Assembly: GCA_014084085.1 (NCBI GenBank)
Contig: NPFB01000026.1
Coordinates: 105,568 to 169,567, forward strand
Direction of reading: 5' to 3'
DNA from: Hondaea fermentalgiana
Taxonomy: Eukaryota; Sar; Bigyra; Thraustochytrida; Thraustochytriidae
DNA length: 64,000 nt
Under the pieces are notes generated by a model, which was not told the origin of the DNA, ran no database searches, and saw only the letters and a program-made list of their open reading frames with translations. How positions within the stretch are numbered: the first letter of the stretch is position 1; every line of letters starts with the position of its first letter. Made by a program: the position numbers and the translations under genes. Positions 48,067 to 58,665 of the stretch are shown in pieces.

Positions 48067-48904
48067 TTAGGAATGCTCGGACTCCTCGTACTCGGCTTTG
48101 TAACGATCAAAAGGAGTTTTCAGGGCCAGAAGCTCCTTTTCTTCAGGAACAAGATGGTGTTCCAGCATGAAAAACACAAAGTGCTTGAAAGTAGTGTTGA
48201 TGTGCGCCGCCGCATTGAGTGACTCGATGACCTCAAAGTGTTGGTGATAAATGATGGCAAAGATGCGGAACATCTTTTTGAAGATGTCCCGAACGTAGAA
48301 TTCAATGAAATCTTCGGGGAAGTCTACCTCCTCGCTGACAGGGAAGATGTCCTCATTGTCGATCTGATCCTCGATCCAGGTCATGGCGTAGTCGACGTAC
48401 TCGGGCGACGAGACCTGAACTGTCTTGCCTGATCCGATCTGCCACCGGTACTCAAAGTTGGGAGGGAAGCCAGTACCAGGCGCGGAGAAGCGCCTCGCAT
48501 CATCGGCCACGAGGCCGTAGAGGAGCGAGAGTTCGTTGTAGAAGTCGACCGTGTTGGCCGCGATCCACTCGTTGGTGTCCTCGCCTTCGGGAACTTCGAC
48601 GGCAAGGCGCATGTTGCCGCTTCCGAGCGTACGGCGCGTGAGATCAGAAAGGGTCGACCTTTTTTGAGTTCCATGCGCCTTTTTAGTCTTTTCGTGGAAA
48701 GTCCCTTTCTTGGCGGCCGAACTTTGGTATGGAATTGGGTAGAGAGAGACCCATCTTTCATGTTAGTATAAAATGGCAAAAACACCTACACGAGACGAAA
48801 GAGAGAAAGAAAGGGAGAAAGCAACGTCTTTTTTCTCTGCGCCACGCTCGTGCATTGTAACGCGTTCTTTCTTTCCTCTCTAAAACGTACCGCCTTTTGA
48901 ACAT
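48067..48904 (-). CDS. MOB1: MOB1 kinase activator, two exons with a 14-nt first coding exon
   Basis: Exon 1 (48904-48891) encodes MFKR plus two bases. A 169-nt intron follows (GTACGT...CCAAAG, with an exact TACTAAC branch site at 48768-48762). Exon 2 (48721-48067) continues in phase, giving 222 aa. The protein begins MFKRRSAAKKGTFHEKTKKA and continues through TLGSGNMRLAVEVPEGEDTNEWIA, then ARRFSAPGTGFPPNFEYRW and IYHQHFEVIESL ... NTTFKHFVFF, all MOB1 hallmarks. MOB1 binds and activates NDR/LATS kinases in Hippo/MEN signalling and cytokinesis. The zinc site of human MOB1 (two Cys, two His) appears altered: the His residues in YHQHF and near TFKH remain, but the Cys pair is not evident in the SAPG loop. 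Confidence 0.92.
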
Positions 48905-50482
48905 GATGGCTGCTGCTGCACAAGGGAAGCTCGTCCGCACGCTTTCGCGAATACGACTCTTTGAACTTCGCTCTGGCAGCGAGCGAGGGCGACGAAGACC
49001 TTGGTCGGGGCCTTCCTTGCGCGCGCGAGGGGAGGGGGGAGGGGGAGGCGAGAAGGGCTCGCTTCACGTTGCGCGGTCCTGCGTGGCGCCAGAAGCGGCC
49101 CGAGAGGCGGGCACTCTTTTCTTCGAAAATGCAGACTTGCGCACGAGGGACGACGGGTCCACCACACGCAAAGCGAAGCAGAGGCGAGAGCGGCGTACGC
49201 AGGCAGGCAGCCACGCAGGCAGGCCCTGCGTGTCTCCCCTCCCTTGCGCGTGCGCGCGCACGCACGAGTGGCGAGTCTCCTCCGGTCGTGTCGAGGGCTA
49301 CTTCCTCGCGCGAGCCTCGTCTGAGTGTGCCGAGCTCGTTTCCGGGTCTGCCCGCCCAGCGCGTGCCCCTCCTTGCTTATTATTTTGTTTGTTGCTCCCT
49401 CCTCTATTATCGACCTTGGCAATCTGGCTGCGCGAGTGCGGCTTGCCGAGCACGCTCGCAAGTGGACTTTACGGCCGGCGCACTGTGGCTGGCCAGAACT
49501 TGTCTACTGTAGCTCTGCCGGTGTGCACGCGCTCGCTCGCTCGCTCGCGAGTCGCAGTTGCACGCGCACGTACGCACACTCTGCCCATGATGCTGATCAT
49601 CGACACACACACACACTCGCAGACTCGTGCGGCACAGAGGCTCTCTTGCCCACGCCGCTGCCGCTGCCGCCTGGCGTGTCTACACTGCTGGCGCCCCTCC
49701 CTTCACCCGAGGCCTCCGCCCGGCCCGGCGCAACAGCCCCCGACAGCCGGAGCAAAGCAAGCAAGCCAAAGGGGGCGGCCGCCAGCCGGCCGGCCGGAGA
49801 CCCCCAGCCAGCCCCTCGCAGCGACCAGCGAGTGTATACTATACAGCCTGGGCCGCCACGGCCAGCCAGCTGCGTCCAGCCAGAAGGTATGGCTTACTTT
49901 CATGTAGTAGACCGAGGGGAGGGAAGGAGAGGGGAGAAGCGGACGCGCGGCGGAGGGGAGTCGCACTGGCAGCAGCATCAGCAGCAGCAGCAGCGGCGGC
50001 GGCGGCGGCTGCAGGTACGGGCGCGTCCGTCGCTTCGCCTTGCAGGGGCCCGGCTGCTCAGCTGCAGCTGGCTGTGGCTGTTCGGACAGCTCGTACATGC
50101 GCGGTGCACACGTCCTCACAAACATTCGCTCGCGCGCGAGCGAGCCGTAAGAGCTATCGCACAGACTCACTAGCCGAGTCGAGTGCCGCAGCTGACACCA
50201 GCCATGCTACGCCATGTGCTGGGGCCAATAAGCCTGCCAGCTGGCTCGCTGACCGCTTACTCATCTAGGTAACATGTGGATGATCAGGTTTCCGTAGCCG
50301 TGGCAGGCCTGGTTGGTTGTATAGGCCTATAGTTGCCTTAGCACCACAATGTTCTTGATTTCCCGCCACGGAATGGCGCGTGGAGGCACAGGAAGAGAAG
50401 GATCCCAGACGCAAAAAGGCGACCGCCGCCGGGGACTCTTGCACGGCCGGCGCCAACAGTCGAGAAACCGAACCACCATAGG
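48905..50482. promoter_or_regulatory. Divergent intergenic region between MOB1 and GH18 gene
   Basis: A 1.6-kb GC-rich head-to-head spacer with short ACACAC, CTCGCTCG and CAGCAGCGGCGG runs. Several long frames cross it, but all are Arg/Ala/Pro low-complexity and overlap each other on both strands, so none is accepted. Confidence 0.45.
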
Positions 50483-51592
50483 ATGCGGCGGCGCGGCGCG
50501 ACAGAGCGCGGCGGCGGCGCGGCGGCAGCGGCAGCCTCGGCAGCGGCCGCAGCCTCGCGCAGGAAAGGCGACGGCGGTCGCCGCGGCCCGTTGCTCGTGC
50601 TGCCTAGTAAGGTGTTGCTGGCCCTAGGCGCGGGTCTGCTCGTCCTTGTGATCCTCTTTGGGCGCGCTGGCGACCCGCAAGAGGAAGCAGCCCTCGTCGA
50701 AGAGTGGGACTCTCCGCAACAAAAAGAATCCTTTGTCGTGGCTGCGTACGTGCCGGACTACCGGCTTGACCATGTGCTGAAACACCTGAGCGCCGCGAAA
50801 ACCGCGGGGTTGACGGACCTCATCCTCTTTTCCGCCACAGTGGATGGCGTCAAGCTTGATGTAAGCCTCTTGGGCATGGCACGCGTACGCGAGGCCGTCT
50901 ACCAGGCCCGCAAACATGGCATCGCACGCGTCATATTGACCGTCGGCGGAGCAGGCCGCTCGCAGGGCTTTGCTACCTTGGCGGCCAATGCTGAGAATCG
51001 AATGAGATTTGCTCGAAACGCAGCAGACAAATTAGAGGTGCTTGGTCTTGATGGCCTTGACCTCGACTGGGAGGCTCCGTCGTCCCAGAATGAAGTGGAA
51101 GCGTATGTGGAACTCTTGCGCGACCTACAAATCGTCTTCGCCAAACACAAGCTCCTGTTGAGTGTGACGACGCATTTCTTTGACGCACTTGGACCACGAG
51201 GTTACGCGGCCGTGGACCGCGTCATGCTCATGGCATACGATTTGAATCGACGACACGCCGAGCAGGACGATGTGGAAAGGGCGGTAGCCACGCTCGTGCA
51301 GCGGGGACTCGAGCCGAAGGACAAGCTCGTCCTTGGCATTCCCGCATATGCGCGCCATGTCAATCGCCCGCAGGATGTCAAGACCTATGCCGAAGTCTTG
51401 CGCGACTTTGGGCCTGACACCGTGGACAAAAATGAGCATGCCGGGTTCTCGTACACGGGACGTCGTGCGGCCGCTGAGAGGTCTGCTTGGGCTCGCTCTC
51501 AAGATTTTGCAGGAGTTTTTCTTTGGGAGCTCGGCCAGGACGAACTAGCTGAGCCGAGTCAATCTCTGCTGCGCGCCATAGGGAATGTATAG
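50483..51592 (+). CDS. Membrane-anchored glycoside hydrolase family 18 (chitinase-like) protein
   Basis: The protein has 369 aa. An Arg/Ala-rich N-terminal tail (1-35) precedes one hydrophobic anchor (about 40-60, VLLALGAGLLVLVILFG), giving a type II orientation with the enzyme domain lumenal or outside. The GH18 barrel shows the first-strand AAYVPDYRLDHV, the SxGG-like strand ILTVGGAGRSQGF, and the catalytic DGLDLDWE with D190, D193, D195 and acid/base E197 all present. MAYDLN supplies the transition-state Asp/Tyr pair, and GVFLWELGQDE provides the last-strand Trp. Substrates are chitin or N-acetylglucosamine glycans; which one is not evident. No cleavable signal peptide or chitin-binding domain is seen. 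It is a single exon. Confidence 0.9.
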   Translation: MRRRGATERGGGAAAAAASAAAAASRRKGDGGRRGPLLVLPSKVLLALGAGLLVLVILFGRAGDPQEEAALVEEWDSPQQKESFVVAAYVPDYRLDHVLKHLSAAKTAGLTDLILFSATVDGVKLDVSLLGMARVREAVYQARKHGIARVILTVGGAGRSQGFATLAANAENRMRFARNAADKLEVLGLDGLDLDWEAPSSQNEVEAYVELLRDLQIVFAKHKLLLSVTTHFFDALGPRGYAAVDRVMLMAYDLNRRHAEQDDVERAVATLVQRGLEPKDKLVLGIPAYARHVNRPQDVKTYAEVLRDFGPDTVDKNEHAGFSYTGRRAAAERSAWARSQDFAGVFLWELGQDELAEPSQSLLRAIGNV

Positions 51593-52219
51593 TATTCCTG
51601 GCCTCGGGCCGGCGGTCTGCCAAGATGTCAGTGAATGGAATCCTGCAGATACGGTCGCTTTTGATCTTTGGTGTTCGCGATGAGCGATGAGGATGCATTG
51701 AACGATTTTTTGGCTTCAAGGAGAAGAAGAAGAAGAAGAAGAAGAAGACGAAGAAGAAGACTTGGATTTTGTTTCTTTTGTTCGACCACCTTTACTTTGT
51801 TGTTCATCACTAATGAGTCGTCTCGCACTCTTTTTCAGCTTGGCAGGGCATTTAACGATTACAGTACACCACCATCCAGCACTCTAACTTTTGGACAGAT
51901 GGAAGAGAAAAATTCTCCCTTACGACGACGCATAAAGGCGATGCGTTTTCTCGCAGACAACGTGGATTTTTAGAAAAGAAAAGAAAAGAAAAGAAAAGAA
52001 TACTCGCAGAGCGCATTGCGATCTAGGCTACCTGGCGAAGTAGTATACGACTTCAAAGATGCGCCCAAACATCAGCGAAGTTCAGTGCCTTACATGATAG
52101 GTTAATTTTATTTATTTATTTATTTTTACGATTTTTTATCGACAAGAGAAGCAAGCATGTAGCGAGCGACAAACATCAAAGAACGAGTCGTCTCGCGCGC
52201 GCGCGCGCGCGCGCGAGCG
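51593..52219. other. Tandem intergenic region with GAA, AAAAG, TTTA and CG arrays
   Basis: Holds a GAA/GAAGAC run (51718-51765), (AAAAG)n at about 51973-52000, a TTTA tetramer run near 52107-52126 and a 22-bp alternating CG run (52194-52215) that ends four bases before the next start codon. No gene is recognised; the short + frame at 51668-51973 is coded largely by the GAA run. Confidence 0.5.
52194..52215. repeat. (CG)11 alternating purine-pyrimidine run at the start of the next gene
   Basis: Twenty-two bases of perfect CG alternation immediately upstream of the ATG at 52220. It is the kind of sequence that can adopt Z-DNA. Confidence 0.95.
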
Positions 52220-53884
52220 ATGGTTAGGGGACTAACTTCAAGGAGGAGCGGGCCTGCGTCGTCGTCCTCTGGTGCAGGCAAACAGTCTCCAAGCCGTAAC
52301 GCGATAGAGCATTTACTCACCGAAGACGAAAAACACCACGCACACGAGAGTGACGAGCACGAGGATAACTGCGCCAGCGGCGACGACGGTAGTGGTGGCC
52401 GTAGCAGCGGCAAGGGAGCCTCGCACCAACAAAACCCGCGTAATGCCAACGAGGAAGCCGCGTCAGGAAACGATGATGTCGTGGATCTGTGCGAAAATCT
52501 GTCTGACGTGGACGCTGACCAAAAGGGCAGACCGCCAACCACAAAAGAATCAAGGCCCAGCAGTTCTACGTCTCAGCAGCGGAAGAGAAATCGTGCTGAG
52601 ACAATGAGAGGAGAACAGAATAGTCGAGAAGGTGCGGATGAGAGCGATTTTGAGGTAGACAAGCATCTCAACAAAAACAAGAAGAAGAAAAGAAAAACCG
52701 ATGACTGCAGCGATGCATCGAGTCAATCCTCGGAATCAACACCGAGGAAGCAAAAGAATGGCGGCAAGGCTACGAGACGATCTTCATCGATTTTAGGAGA
52801 CGAAGAATCTAGGGAAAGAAAACCTTTATTGCACTCGTCAGCGTCTTCAACGACCTCTTCTGTGCGTTCCTCGGAGTCTTCGAAACCAAAGAGGACTTCA
52901 AAGCAAAGAGGTACTCCCATATCTCGCAAAAGAAATGGACAAAAATTTCGACGCCGTGCAGAAAAACTCAACGAGAGGGATGGTCGAGATGGCGACCAAG
53001 ACTTGCGGAAGGACCTTGTCCACAATCAAAGTGAAAGAGAAGCACGCCTTCGAAATCGGGTCGACCGGAGAGCGTCCGACGATGCCTCTGACAGCGACGA
53101 CGAGGACAAACCAACTGACAAGGTTGCGGCTGGAACACCTGTCGATGACTCCGACTCTGAAGGATTCAAGGTCAAGTCACCTTCCACAGAGGAACGAGGT
53201 AGGGAGAACGAAGATGAGAAGAACGAGGATGACTATGAGAAGGAAGACGTAGCAACTGGGAGAGAGACAAGGATCAAGAGGGGACGTCGCGCTGCACCCG
53301 CTGTTGAAAACCAAGCCGCCAGCGGAGGTGCTCCAAGGAGTGCGGCACAAGGTCAAAAATTGAGATCGCGAGCAAGAACCTCTGGGCCTTTATCTCCTCG
53401 CGACGTCGATACAAGTTCTCGCGCTCAACCAAAGGGGTTTCTGATGGGTTCACACGTTATGGCTGAAAGTGAAAGTACAAGTGATGGCCATAGGAACGAT
53501 GCACATGATTCTCCAAGCGCCAACGTTCTCGCGAGTCCGACTCGAAGCGGCTCACCAAAGTTCCACGATACGTCTGGTCATGCGCCTTCGGCCTCGCAGG
53601 ACGACTCGTCCATGGACGGAGAGTCTGAGCCGTCAATACCACAAGTTCATATTGCCATGAAGGTAAAGTTCTACGGCATTTGTCGAAACGCAGATATGGG
53701 CAAGCATTCGGAGACGTGGGAAGAGTCTGGTATGAAAATTATCGGAGTCTATGCTGACAAATCGTCTGCTCAAACTGCAATCCAAAAAGATAAGGCGGGG
53801 CTCTTCAACTATCCGTACGACGCAGATGGCGTGCGTTGGGATTTTCTGTGTCTTGAAGCAAAACATTTTGGCGGCGCACAGTAA
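52220..53884 (+). CDS. Disordered, charged 554-aa protein with a small conserved-looking C-terminal domain
   Basis: Residues 1-470 are low-complexity: Ser, Asp, Glu, Arg and Lys, with clusters such as KNKKKKRKT and RKPKR-like stretches that would serve as nuclear localisation signals. The last 80 residues are different: VHIAMKVKFYGICRNADMGK, GMKIIGVYADKSSAQTAIQ, LFNYPYDADGVRWDFLCLE. They read as an alternating beta/alpha mini-domain rich in aromatic residues. I do not recognise the domain. A nuclear role is inferred from charge pattern only. It is a single exon starting at an ATG preceded by a CG run. Confidence 0.7.
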   Translation: MVRGLTSRRSGPASSSSGAGKQSPSRNAIEHLLTEDEKHHAHESDEHEDNCASGDDGSGGRSSGKGASHQQNPRNANEEAASGNDDVVDLCENLSDVDADQKGRPPTTKESRPSSSTSQQRKRNRAETMRGEQNSREGADESDFEVDKHLNKNKKKKRKTDDCSDASSQSSESTPRKQKNGGKATRRSSSILGDEESRERKPLLHSSASSTTSSVRSSESSKPKRTSKQRGTPISRKRNGQKFRRRAEKLNERDGRDGDQDLRKDLVHNQSEREARLRNRVDRRASDDASDSDDEDKPTDKVAAGTPVDDSDSEGFKVKSPSTEERGRENEDEKNEDDYEKEDVATGRETRIKRGRRAAPAVENQAASGGAPRSAAQGQKLRSRARTSGPLSPRDVDTSSRAQPKGFLMGSHVMAESESTSDGHRNDAHDSPSANVLASPTRSGSPKFHDTSGHAPSASQDDSSMDGESEPSIPQVHIAMKVKFYGICRNADMGKHSETWEESGMKIIGVYADKSSAQTAIQKDKAGLFNYPYDADGVRWDFLCLEAKHFGGAQ

Positions 53885-54401
53885 TCAGAAGTTTTCGCGA
53901 GGTGGGACACTTTTCATTCACGCGTGGTTTACTTGTTGGAGGTACATAATGTACGTTCTCCCGCATGACTTTTCTGTTGCAAAGTTTTTTGCTTGATTTG
54001 TAAAGAAAGAAAGCTTCTTCGCCCTCGCTGTGTTTGTCTCTTTGATGGCAATCCCATGCATTTCCTCTTCCCACTTTTCCTCCTCCTTTTAAAGAAAAAG
54101 ACAAAGAGTTAGACCAAGAGAGACTCACGCGCTCCTGCGCAGATGTTCTAAAATAATTCTGAGTCTTTCATCACAAATCATTCGGCCGACGCCGATAAGC
54201 AAGAGAAAGACAGGTTGCTCGCACTTGCACGTCCATACAAGCACACAAGGAGGAAAAGGAGAGAAAAGAGACATTTATCATCACAGTCTTAAGTCTTGGA
54301 TGCCTGTTACGCCTGCCTGACAGAGGAGGGGGGAGAGAAAAAGAAAAGAGGAAAAGGTAAAAGGATCGATCACACAAGGAAGGAAATGCATAGGGCCTAG
54401 T
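53885..54401. other. Convergent intergenic region, nothing recognised
   Basis: Tail-to-tail spacer between the 554-aa gene and the acyl-CoA synthetase gene. It is AT-richer and purine-rich on the + strand. No additional feature is seen. Confidence 0.5.
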
Positions 54402-56648
54402 CTAGCTCTCATTGTAGAGCTCCTTGAGCTCCTTGTCGTAATGGTTGACAAGGTTGCGGCGTTTGAGCTTGAGAGCAGCCGTGCAAAGGTCATTATCAGG
54501 GCCCCAGACGAGGTCGCGCTCGACGTAGATCTTTTGGGGAATCTCAAACTTTGCGCAGCCTGCACGCTTGAGGATGGACGTGACGTCCTTGTGAATGCGC
54601 TCGTCATCAACGTCCTTGGATTCGGGCGCCACTTGGATGACGGCTACCGAATAAGACTTTTCAGAATCACAGTAGACCATGGCGTTATCAACATGGTCCG
54701 AGTCGCGGATCATGGGCTCGAGCTTGCCAAAGGAAACGTATTCGCCGCCAGAAAGCTTGACAAGATCCTTTTTGCGGTCGACGATAGCAAAGGCGCCATC
54801 CGGGTAGACCTCGCCGATGTCGCCCGTGCGAAGCCAGCGCGTGCCGTTTTCGTCGGTAAAGTAGGCCTCTTCGGTCTTTTCCGGTTCCTCAAAGTAGCCC
54901 ATGGTGATCTGGGGGCCGCCAAGAAGGAGCTCGCCGCGCGGGTGCGGGTGCTTGTTGTCCTCCGGAGCCCGAGCAGGGTCAGCGTAGTAGCCACCCTCTT
55001 CCCAGTCTTCGAGCTTGATTTGCATGGAGCAAATGGGGGCACCCACGCGGCCAGCGGTGCGGTCGTTGGGCCAGCAAATGGTGGCGACGCCGACGGACTC
55101 GGTGAGACCCCATCCCTGGCCGACGGGGCAGCAAAAGACAACGTTCATGAAGTCCTGCGTTTCCTTGGAGAGCGGGCCGCCACCACTGAGCATGTAGCGG
55201 ACGCGGCCGCCAAGGAGGCGCGCGCGAATGTTGTCAAAGAGGATCTTGTTCCAGAAGGGAGATTCGTTGCCTTCGGCAAGGGCAGCCTTTTTGCGGCTAA
55301 AGCCAAGCTCGAAGAGCTGCTTGGTGATACCGCCAGTGGAGTTGATCTTGTTCATGACACCGGCCCGGATCTTGTCCATAATCATGGGCACGGCAGCCAT
55401 GAGCGTGGGGCGGAGCTCGTTGGCGTCACCGACGCACTTGCCGGCCTCGATACACACGGATGCGTCGGTGATGGTCTTGGTGGAGCCGTAGCCGACGGCG
55501 ACACCGCGAAAGTAGAGGGAGCTCTCGGCGATGAGCTCGAGAATGTGCGCGAGCGGGAGGTAGGCAAGGTAGACATCGTCGGTGCTCATGCCGCAAATGG
55601 CATCGGCGCAACCGGCAATGCCGGCAACAAGGTTGCGGTGGGAGATGATGACGCCCTTGGGGTTGCCAGTGGAGCCCGAGGTGTACATGATGACACCGGT
55701 GTCATCGGGGTTGACCGTAGGAAGGTCCTCCTTGGTAGCGCCCTCGCCGAGCTGCTCAACCTCTTCAAAGCTGTGTGCCTGGATGCCGCTGTGCGTGATC
55801 ATGTCGCGCACCTTCTCGTCGGAGTTGTGGGCCGGGTGGTTCGCCGGGCGCTTGTCACGCGAGAAGACAACGTGCTTGACGTCGGGGCAGTCGCCGAGAA
55901 CCTTGTTGAGCGTCGGGATAAGGTCGGCGTCGGTAAAGACAACCGAGCACTTGGTCTGCTTGAGGCCGTAGGCGACGGCCTCGGGACCAAGATTAGCGTA
56001 GCTGGTGGCCACGACGATGCCGCGCTCGAGGCAGCCCTGGCAGCCGAGCTGCCACTCGGCCTTTGTATCGGCAAAGAAGTTTACCATTTCGCCCTTTTTC
56101 ACACCAAGGGCAGCGAGACCAGCGCCAAAGTTGCGCGCGCGGCGCTGAGCCTGGCGGTAGGTGATCCAGTTGTAGCCGCCAAGGACGTATTTTTCCTTGT
56201 TGCCGTCCTTGGTCATGCTGAGGATGTCACGCCAGCCCATGCAGTTGTTCTGGGCGTGTTTTTCGCAGGTATCGCGCCAGATGTCGCCCATGGTCTGAAT
56301 GGACGGATCTGGTTGGGTAAAGAGCTCGTCCTTGACGCGAGCGTTGCGGTAGGTGTCGTTGCCCACGGGCACGGCCATGCAGCCCTTCATGGAACCGCCC
56401 TCGAGTTCCTGGTTCATGACGAGACCCAGCAGGGCCTGCATGAGCGTGGTGCGCTTGAGACCGCTCTTGGATGCGGTCAGGGCATCATCCCTAGGCGTGG
56501 TTCGTTCGTTCATTCGTTCATTCGTTTGTTTGTTAGTGCTGGGCGATTGCTCTCGGGGCGCACCTGTCGGCTTGCGCACTTACCAGTCTTTGTCCTCGAA
56601 CTTGCGAGGGTGCTCGGCCGCCTCGGAGACGATGGGCTCGTACGACAT
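54402..56648 (-). CDS. Long-chain acyl-CoA synthetase, two exons
   Basis: Exon 1 (56648-56584) encodes MSYEPIVSEAAEHPRKFEDKD plus two bases. A 93-nt intron (GTAAGT...GCCTAG, with a CACTAAC branch-like site) follows. Exon 2 (56490-54402) completes a Trp codon, giving 717 aa. The AMP-binding motif is MYTSGSTGNPKGVIISHRN. The gate and A5 regions are GQGWGLTESVG, and WLRTGDIGEVYPDGAFAIVDRKKDLVKL is the ACSL signature before the C-terminal domain with the catalytic Lys region. The enzyme activates long-chain fatty acids to acyl-CoA for lipid synthesis or beta-oxidation. There is no obvious transmembrane anchor or SKL end (the C-terminus is YNES). The antisense strand also has a 738-codon open frame, judged a composition artefact. 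Confidence 0.95.
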
Positions 56649-58665
56649 GGTCTGTGATTATTGTAATTGTTTGTTTGATCGCGGCGTTGTAGTCTACATT
56701 AGCATGCGAGTTCTTCTCGTCCTCATCCCTTTCTCTCTCCCCGCTTCAGCTTGCACGCGTTCGGGAGAAGCAACGCGTGCAAGAGCGTGGCGTGGCAAGA
56801 AGAGGCGAGGAGACGCGGTGAGGCTTCGTGGAGGCAGGCGAAAGGTACTTACAGCTACAGCGGCGTGCTCGCGCTCGCGCTCGTGCTCGTGCTCGCGCTC
56901 GCGGTCCAAGTGTTCGTGCTCGCGATGGAGGTGGTCGCGTCCGCGCTCGCGCTTGTGTCCGTGCTGGTGCTCGAGCTCACTGCGGCGACGCGTCGAGGTG
57001 CAGCGGCGGGGGCGAAGCAGCGTTCGGGTCTGCTCGGGTTTCTTCTCTCTTGCTCTCCCACGTTGGCCAGTAGGTATACGTATAGTATAACAGAACAAGA
57101 TAACCGGGAGAAGCGGAGAGGGAGAGAGGGGGGGGGGAGAGAGAGGGAGAGAGACAGAGAGAGTGAGAGAGTCTCAGGCGGCTCGCGTCGAAAGAAAGAA
57201 AGAAAAAAAGAAAGAAAGAAGAAGCCTGCAGCACTTGGTGTGTATAATAGTGTAGGCTATGACGGACAGGCACGCCTGGCTGACGACTGACTGGACATGC
57301 CGGATGATGACAGACTGAGTCCAGTCCAGTTGGCGCAACAGCACAGCGCAGCCAGGTGCAGCCGACCAAGGCACTTCGAAGGCAGGGCAAGCAGCAAGTA
57401 GTAGCAAGGCAAGCAGCAAGGCAAGGCTGGGCGAAGATTGCAGACAGCACCGCCTGCCTGGCTTGGCTGGCCTGGCTGGCCCGGCTGGCCTCTGTAGTGC
57501 ACTTCATTGCATCGCATTGCGTTGCATTGCATTGCATTGCATTGTGTTGCATTGCATTGTGTTGCATTGCATTGTGTTGCATTGTGTTGCATTGCATTGT
57601 GTTGCATTGCACTGGCCGGTGGCAGGCAAGGCGCACGCTCTGCTGCTCCCGTCCGACTCGATCGAGATCCATGCGCAGCAATCGCTGCGCTGCGCTGAGC
57701 AGCACCAGAGCAGAGCGGGGCAGGGCGGGATGCAGAAAGGGGGCCAGAGCGTGCTGCTGCACCGCGCGGCGAGGCGGCGAACCGGCCGACCCGGCGATGA
57801 ACCTGCAGCGATGAACCTGCAGCTGCAGAGGAGCGCTGACTGTGAGGCGAGGCGAGGCGAGGCTCAGGACCTCTCTCCCCCTCACCTCCCTCCCTCTGTC
57901 CCCTACTCTCTCTCGGACTCTCTCTCTCTCTCGCGCGCGCCCTCTGCGCCGCTTCTTCGCAACGAACCTCGCGCGGGGTCGTGCCGTGCGTGCTGCAGCT
58001 GCGTTGCCGCCTCGAGTTGGCAAGAGGAGCCTCTTCATTTAAAAGCCTCTTGCCTCGCGTCGCGTCACGTCGCGCCATGGTCGAAGTGCAGCCATTGCTT
58101 GCAAGCGAGCGAGCAAGCAAGCAAACAAAGCAGGCATGTGGCCGTGGGCGATCGCGAGCCAACGTTCGCACAACGCTTTCGCGAGGGAGCGCACACTAGT
58201 TATACCACACCAACACGCGTCATCGAAGCGAGACCGGGACAAAGTGCTTCGTCTCGTTCGCGCCAGATTAGGGCACGGGACGAAGAGATGGAAGGAAAGC
58301 ACCACTGGCAGACAGATAGATAGATGCCTGCAGGATCAGTAGATCATCATCATCATCAGCAGCAGCAGCATCTGCAGCCAGCATCAGGTCCCCATCCAAT
58401 GGAGCGCGAGCGTCTGTGGCCTTGGAGAAAAAGTATGTATACCATTACTTTTTAGGCCTGAGTGAGATCGGCCAGCTTGAAGGTTGATTCCGGCACCAAC
58501 AAAAGATGCCACCGGCCAGGTGAGCAAACAGGCACCACTGACAGCCACAGCCAGCCAGCCAGCCAGCCAGCCAGCCACTGCCAGCTGCAGGCAAGGGGGA
58601 GGCAAGGAGAATCGCGAGGAATGATGGTGAGAACGAACTTATCAGTATTACGCTTGCTCGATACA
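56649..58665. promoter_or_regulatory. Intergenic region upstream of acyl-CoA synthetase, with pentamer array
   Basis: A 2-kb spacer holding the ACSL promoter and the 3' flank of the next gene. It contains CTCG/CTCGCG dodecamer-like repeats (56870-56975), a GAGA/GGGGAGAG purine tract (57108-57170), AAAG runs, the TTGCA/TTGTG pentamer array at 57504-57611 and a CAGC tetramer run near 58551-58577. No gene is recognised. Confidence 0.45.
57504..57611. repeat. (GCATT/GTGTT)n pentanucleotide array, ~108 bp
   Basis: Over twenty pentamer units, mostly GCATT with interspersed GTGTT in a semi-regular higher-order order. It is the longest pentamer array in the window. Confidence 0.9.

Noticed and set aside
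51668..51973. Plus-strand frame of 101 codons after the GH18 gene.
   Set aside because: Much of it is an Arg run coded by the GAA/AGA repeat; no start context or domain.
54441..56657. A 738-codon open frame antisense to the acyl-CoA synthetase gene.
   Set aside because: Its length follows from high GC at codon position 3 of the real gene. The translation is Val/Ala/Gly/Asp-rich without domain features, and the sense strand has full ACSL motifs and a clean intron.
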